A stretch of 6,320 bases of DNA, from NCBI RefSeq assembly GCF_949298305.1, contig NZ_CASFWU010000126.1:1-6320 (forward strand). Direction: 5' to 3'. This DNA is from an uncultured Bacteroides sp. (GTDB taxonomy: Bacteria > Bacteroidota > Bacteroidia > Bacteroidales > Bacteroidaceae). The notes beneath the pieces are model-generated. The model made no database searches. It was given only the letters and a program-made list of their open reading frames with translations, and was not told the origin of the DNA. A program made the translations under genes and the position numbers. Positions 4,585 to 6,320 of the stretch are shown here, one piece after another (positions within the stretch are counted from its first letter, which is position 1; every line of letters starts with the position of its first letter).

Positions 4585-6174
4585 ATGAAACTACCCTCGA
4601 AATACATTGCTCTGCTCGTCATCCTCTCGTTGGCGGGTATCTTTGCCTATCAGGCCTACTGGCTGACAGGGCTCTACCGCACCATGCGCGCCGACCTGGA
4701 GCGCAACATCACGGAGGCCATGCGCATCAGCGACTACAACGAGATGCTGGTACGTATCCAGCTGATGCAGGTCCGCAACAAAGAACACGGTGAAATCACC
4801 GTGTCAACGGGTTACGGCGACGAAGGAGAGAAAATCGTCCAAACCAATACGACTTTCCATACATCCCCTGGCGACACGACTACTCACACACGGGTGGATA
4901 CCCTCTACCAGTCTGCTCCGGCAGACACCACCTCGTCCGATGCCATGCTTCACAGTCAGGAGGGACTTGACATGATACTCCGCGACCAGAACAGCATCAC
5001 CGATATGGCCATCTATCTGCAACGGGGCATGCACTCGGGTTTGGACATTTTCATCGAACCTTCATTCACCACTTACGACAGCTTGCTTAACGCCCGCCTC
5101 AGGGAAATGGACATCCCCATCCGCTACCGCCTGCAATACCTCTACTCGGGCTACGATGCCCAAGACCGCTGGCTCTACACCGACACCCTGGCCACGGGCG
5201 GCACACCCGGCTACATCCCCGGCCCCGATGCCGTCAGCTACCAGTACGTATTCTCTTCTTCGGAGCACGATGTCTACCGTCTCACCACCGAACCCTTAGG
5301 GGGCATCGTGCTACGGCAGATGGCAGGCATACTCACGACCTCGCTGGTCATCCTGCTCATCCTGGGGTTCTCCTTCTGGTACCTCATCCGTACCATCCTG
5401 CGGCAGAAGACGCTGGAGGAGATGAAGAGCGACTTCACCAACAACATCACCCACGAACTGAAGACCCCCATTGCCGTGGCCTACGCCGCCACCGACGCCC
5501 TGCTCAACTTCCATCAGGCCGATGACCCCGGCAAGCGCGAACGCTACCTGCGCATCTGTCAGGAACAACTCGGCCGTCTCGGCGGACTGGTAGAGCAGAT
5601 ACTTTCCATGTCGATGGAGCGACGCAAGACCTTCCGCCTCCACCTGGAAGACGTGCGCCTGAATGACCTCTTGCCGGCCCTTGTCGAAGAGCACAAGCTG
5701 AAGGCCGACAAGCCTGTCCATATCGTCCTCGATATCGACCCCGCTGACTTGACCGTTACTGCCGACCGCATTCACCTGACCAACATCGTCAGCAACCTGC
5801 TGGACAACGCCGTGAAGTACTCGCGCGACAAGGCCGACATCACCGTCCGCTGTTGCCGTCAGGCAGCAACCGACGGACAAGTCCATACAGAAATCAGTGT
5901 CAGCGACCACGGCATCGGCATCGCCCGCGACCGCCTGCCCCACGTGTTCGACAAGTTCTACCGCGTACCTACCGGCAACCGTCACGAGGTGAAAGGCTAC
6001 GGTCTCGGCCTCTTCTACGTGAAGACGATGGTGGAGAAGCACGGCGGGACGGTGGAGGCGGAGAGCGAGCTGGGGAAAGGGAGTAAGTTTACGGTGAGAT
6101 TGAGGGCAACCAAGGCCTCACCCCCAACCCCTCTCCCAAGGAGAGGGGAGGAAGTGGGTGTATCTACTGATTGA
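4585..6174 (+). CDS. Two-transmembrane sensor histidine kinase
   Basis: The 529-aa protein has two membrane segments, about residues 7-29 and 246-268. They flank a periplasmic sensor region of some 215 residues that I do not recognise. No HAMP domain follows: the second segment leads within about 15 residues to the dimerisation box NNITHELKTPIAVAYA, with phospho-acceptor His290. The ATPase domain shows the N box (NIVSNLLDNAVKYS, Asn404 and Asn408), the G1 box (DHGIGI, 441-446), F box residues in HVFDKFYRV, and the G2 box (GYGLGLFYVKTMVEKHGG, from 471). All key residues are present, so it should autophosphorylate and pass phosphate to a response regulator. It loosely resembles Bacteroides RprX-type kinases, but I cannot confirm that. 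No response regulator follows within the window. The last ~20 residues, from about Lys510, are encoded by a REP-like palindrome and lie beyond the normal kinase core end (GSKFTVRL). Confidence 0.93.
   Translation: MKLPSKYIALLVILSLAGIFAYQAYWLTGLYRTMRADLERNITEAMRISDYNEMLVRIQLMQVRNKEHGEITVSTGYGDEGEKIVQTNTTFHTSPGDTTTHTRVDTLYQSAPADTTSSDAMLHSQEGLDMILRDQNSITDMAIYLQRGMHSGLDIFIEPSFTTYDSLLNARLREMDIPIRYRLQYLYSGYDAQDRWLYTDTLATGGTPGYIPGPDAVSYQYVFSSSEHDVYRLTTEPLGGIVLRQMAGILTTSLVILLILGFSFWYLIRTILRQKTLEEMKSDFTNNITHELKTPIAVAYAATDALLNFHQADDPGKRERYLRICQEQLGRLGGLVEQILSMSMERRKTFRLHLEDVRLNDLLPALVEEHKLKADKPVHIVLDIDPADLTVTADRIHLTNIVSNLLDNAVKYSRDKADITVRCCRQAATDGQVHTEISVSDHGIGIARDRLPHVFDKFYRVPTGNRHEVKGYGLGLFYVKTMVEKHGGTVEAESELGKGSKFTVRLRATKASPPTPLPRRGEEVGVSTD
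6119..6160. repeat. REP-like palindrome forming the 3' end of the kinase gene
   Basis: CCCCTCTCC (6128-6136), loop CAA and GGAGAGGGG (6140-6148) form a perfect 9-bp stem. It is nested in a weaker outer pair, CACCC (6119-6123) and GGGTG (6156-6160). This is the look of the dispersed C-rich/G-rich palindromes found in many bacterial genomes, often next to genes. Here it is read in frame as SPPTPLPRRGEEVG, and the stop TGA comes 11 nt after it. The hairpin could also act as a transcript 3' end, though no T tract follows. Confidence 0.75.
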
Positions 6175-6206
6175 TTGGAAATAAAGGAGAAAAATAACAA
6201 TATAAG

Positions 6207-6239
6207 TAAACTTAAGTTTCGCAAGTTTATTAATCGATT
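6207..6239. other. AT-rich palindromes downstream of the kinase gene
   Basis: AAACTTAAGTTT (6208-6219) is a perfect 12-bp palindrome. TAAACTT (6207-6213) can instead pair with AAGTTTA (6223-6229), and AATCGATT (6232-6239) is an 8-bp palindrome. These may form a weak 3' hairpin, but AT-rich palindromes arise easily by chance. The function is unknown. Confidence 0.3.
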
Positions 6240-6241
6240 GT

Positions 6242-6273
6242 AGTTAAGGAGTTAAGAAGTTAAGGAGTTAAGC
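6242..6273. repeat. Tandem 8-bp repeat AGTTAAGG x4
   Basis: Four exact-length units follow one another: AGTTAAGG, AGTTAAGA, AGTTAAGG and AGTTAAGC, differing only at the last base. The array is intergenic as far as can be seen. No supportable gene lies in the remaining 47 bases to the window edge. Confidence 0.9.
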
Positions 6274-6320
6274 CAATGCCTTTGTGAAAAGGATACCGAC
6301 CATACACTTGAGCTATCGGC

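Noticed and set aside
5311..6042. 243-codon minus-strand frame inside the kinase gene
   Set aside because: It is antisense to the conserved kinase core. Its Val/Gly/Asp-rich translation is typical of a shadow frame.
6260..6320. Minus-strand C-terminal fragment of a gene entering from the right edge
   Set aside because: A 19-codon open frame ends at a TAA within the 8-bp repeat, but it is too short to support and other frames are open there as well.

Overview
The window looks like chromosomal DNA of a Bacteroidales bacterium (Bacteroides-like, fairly GC-rich coding). Three things point there: an OMP_b-brl_3-type TonB-dependent outer-membrane receptor; promoters with the Bacteroidetes -7 motif TAnnTTTG and no clear Shine-Dalgarno sequences; and several short-repeat families of the kind scattered through such genomes. 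I identified families by reading the sequence, without a database search.

Layout. (1) 1-2135, minus strand: a large TonB-dependent receptor, open at its C-terminal end because it runs off the left edge. An in-frame cluster of short repeats (870-983) lies in its coding sequence. (2) 2136-2536: a 401-bp gene-free stretch. On the minus strand it holds the receptor's long putative leader with a 22-bp palindromic minisatellite, a -7 promoter motif, an intrinsic terminator for the upstream gene, and a degenerate ~10-bp repeat. (3) 2537-3196, minus strand: a chloramphenicol-acetyltransferase-family protein of 219 aa. (4) 3197-3344: a divergent promoter region with an identical -7 box (TATCTTTG) facing each way. 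(5) 3345-4509, plus strand: a probable two-gene operon of a LacA/Maa/NodL-type hexapeptide sugar O-acetyltransferase and, 16 nt later, a flavodoxin with a signal peptide. (6) 4585-6174, plus strand: a two-transmembrane sensor histidine kinase whose last ~20 residues are encoded by a REP-like palindrome. (7) 6175-6320: no supportable gene; AT-rich palindromes and a 4 x 8-bp tandem repeat.

Working together: the two acetyltransferases are divergently transcribed from one short intergenic region, which suggests but does not prove shared control. The flavodoxin is probably co-transcribed with the sugar acetyltransferase. The histidine kinase is a separate unit and no response regulator is visible in the window. 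I see no complete new multi-gene system. The most unusual content is the repeats: four or five different short-repeat classes in 6.3 kb, two of which have entered reading frames without breaking them (a putative surface loop of the receptor and the C-terminus of the kinase), and one of which fills the putative 5' leader of the receptor gene.
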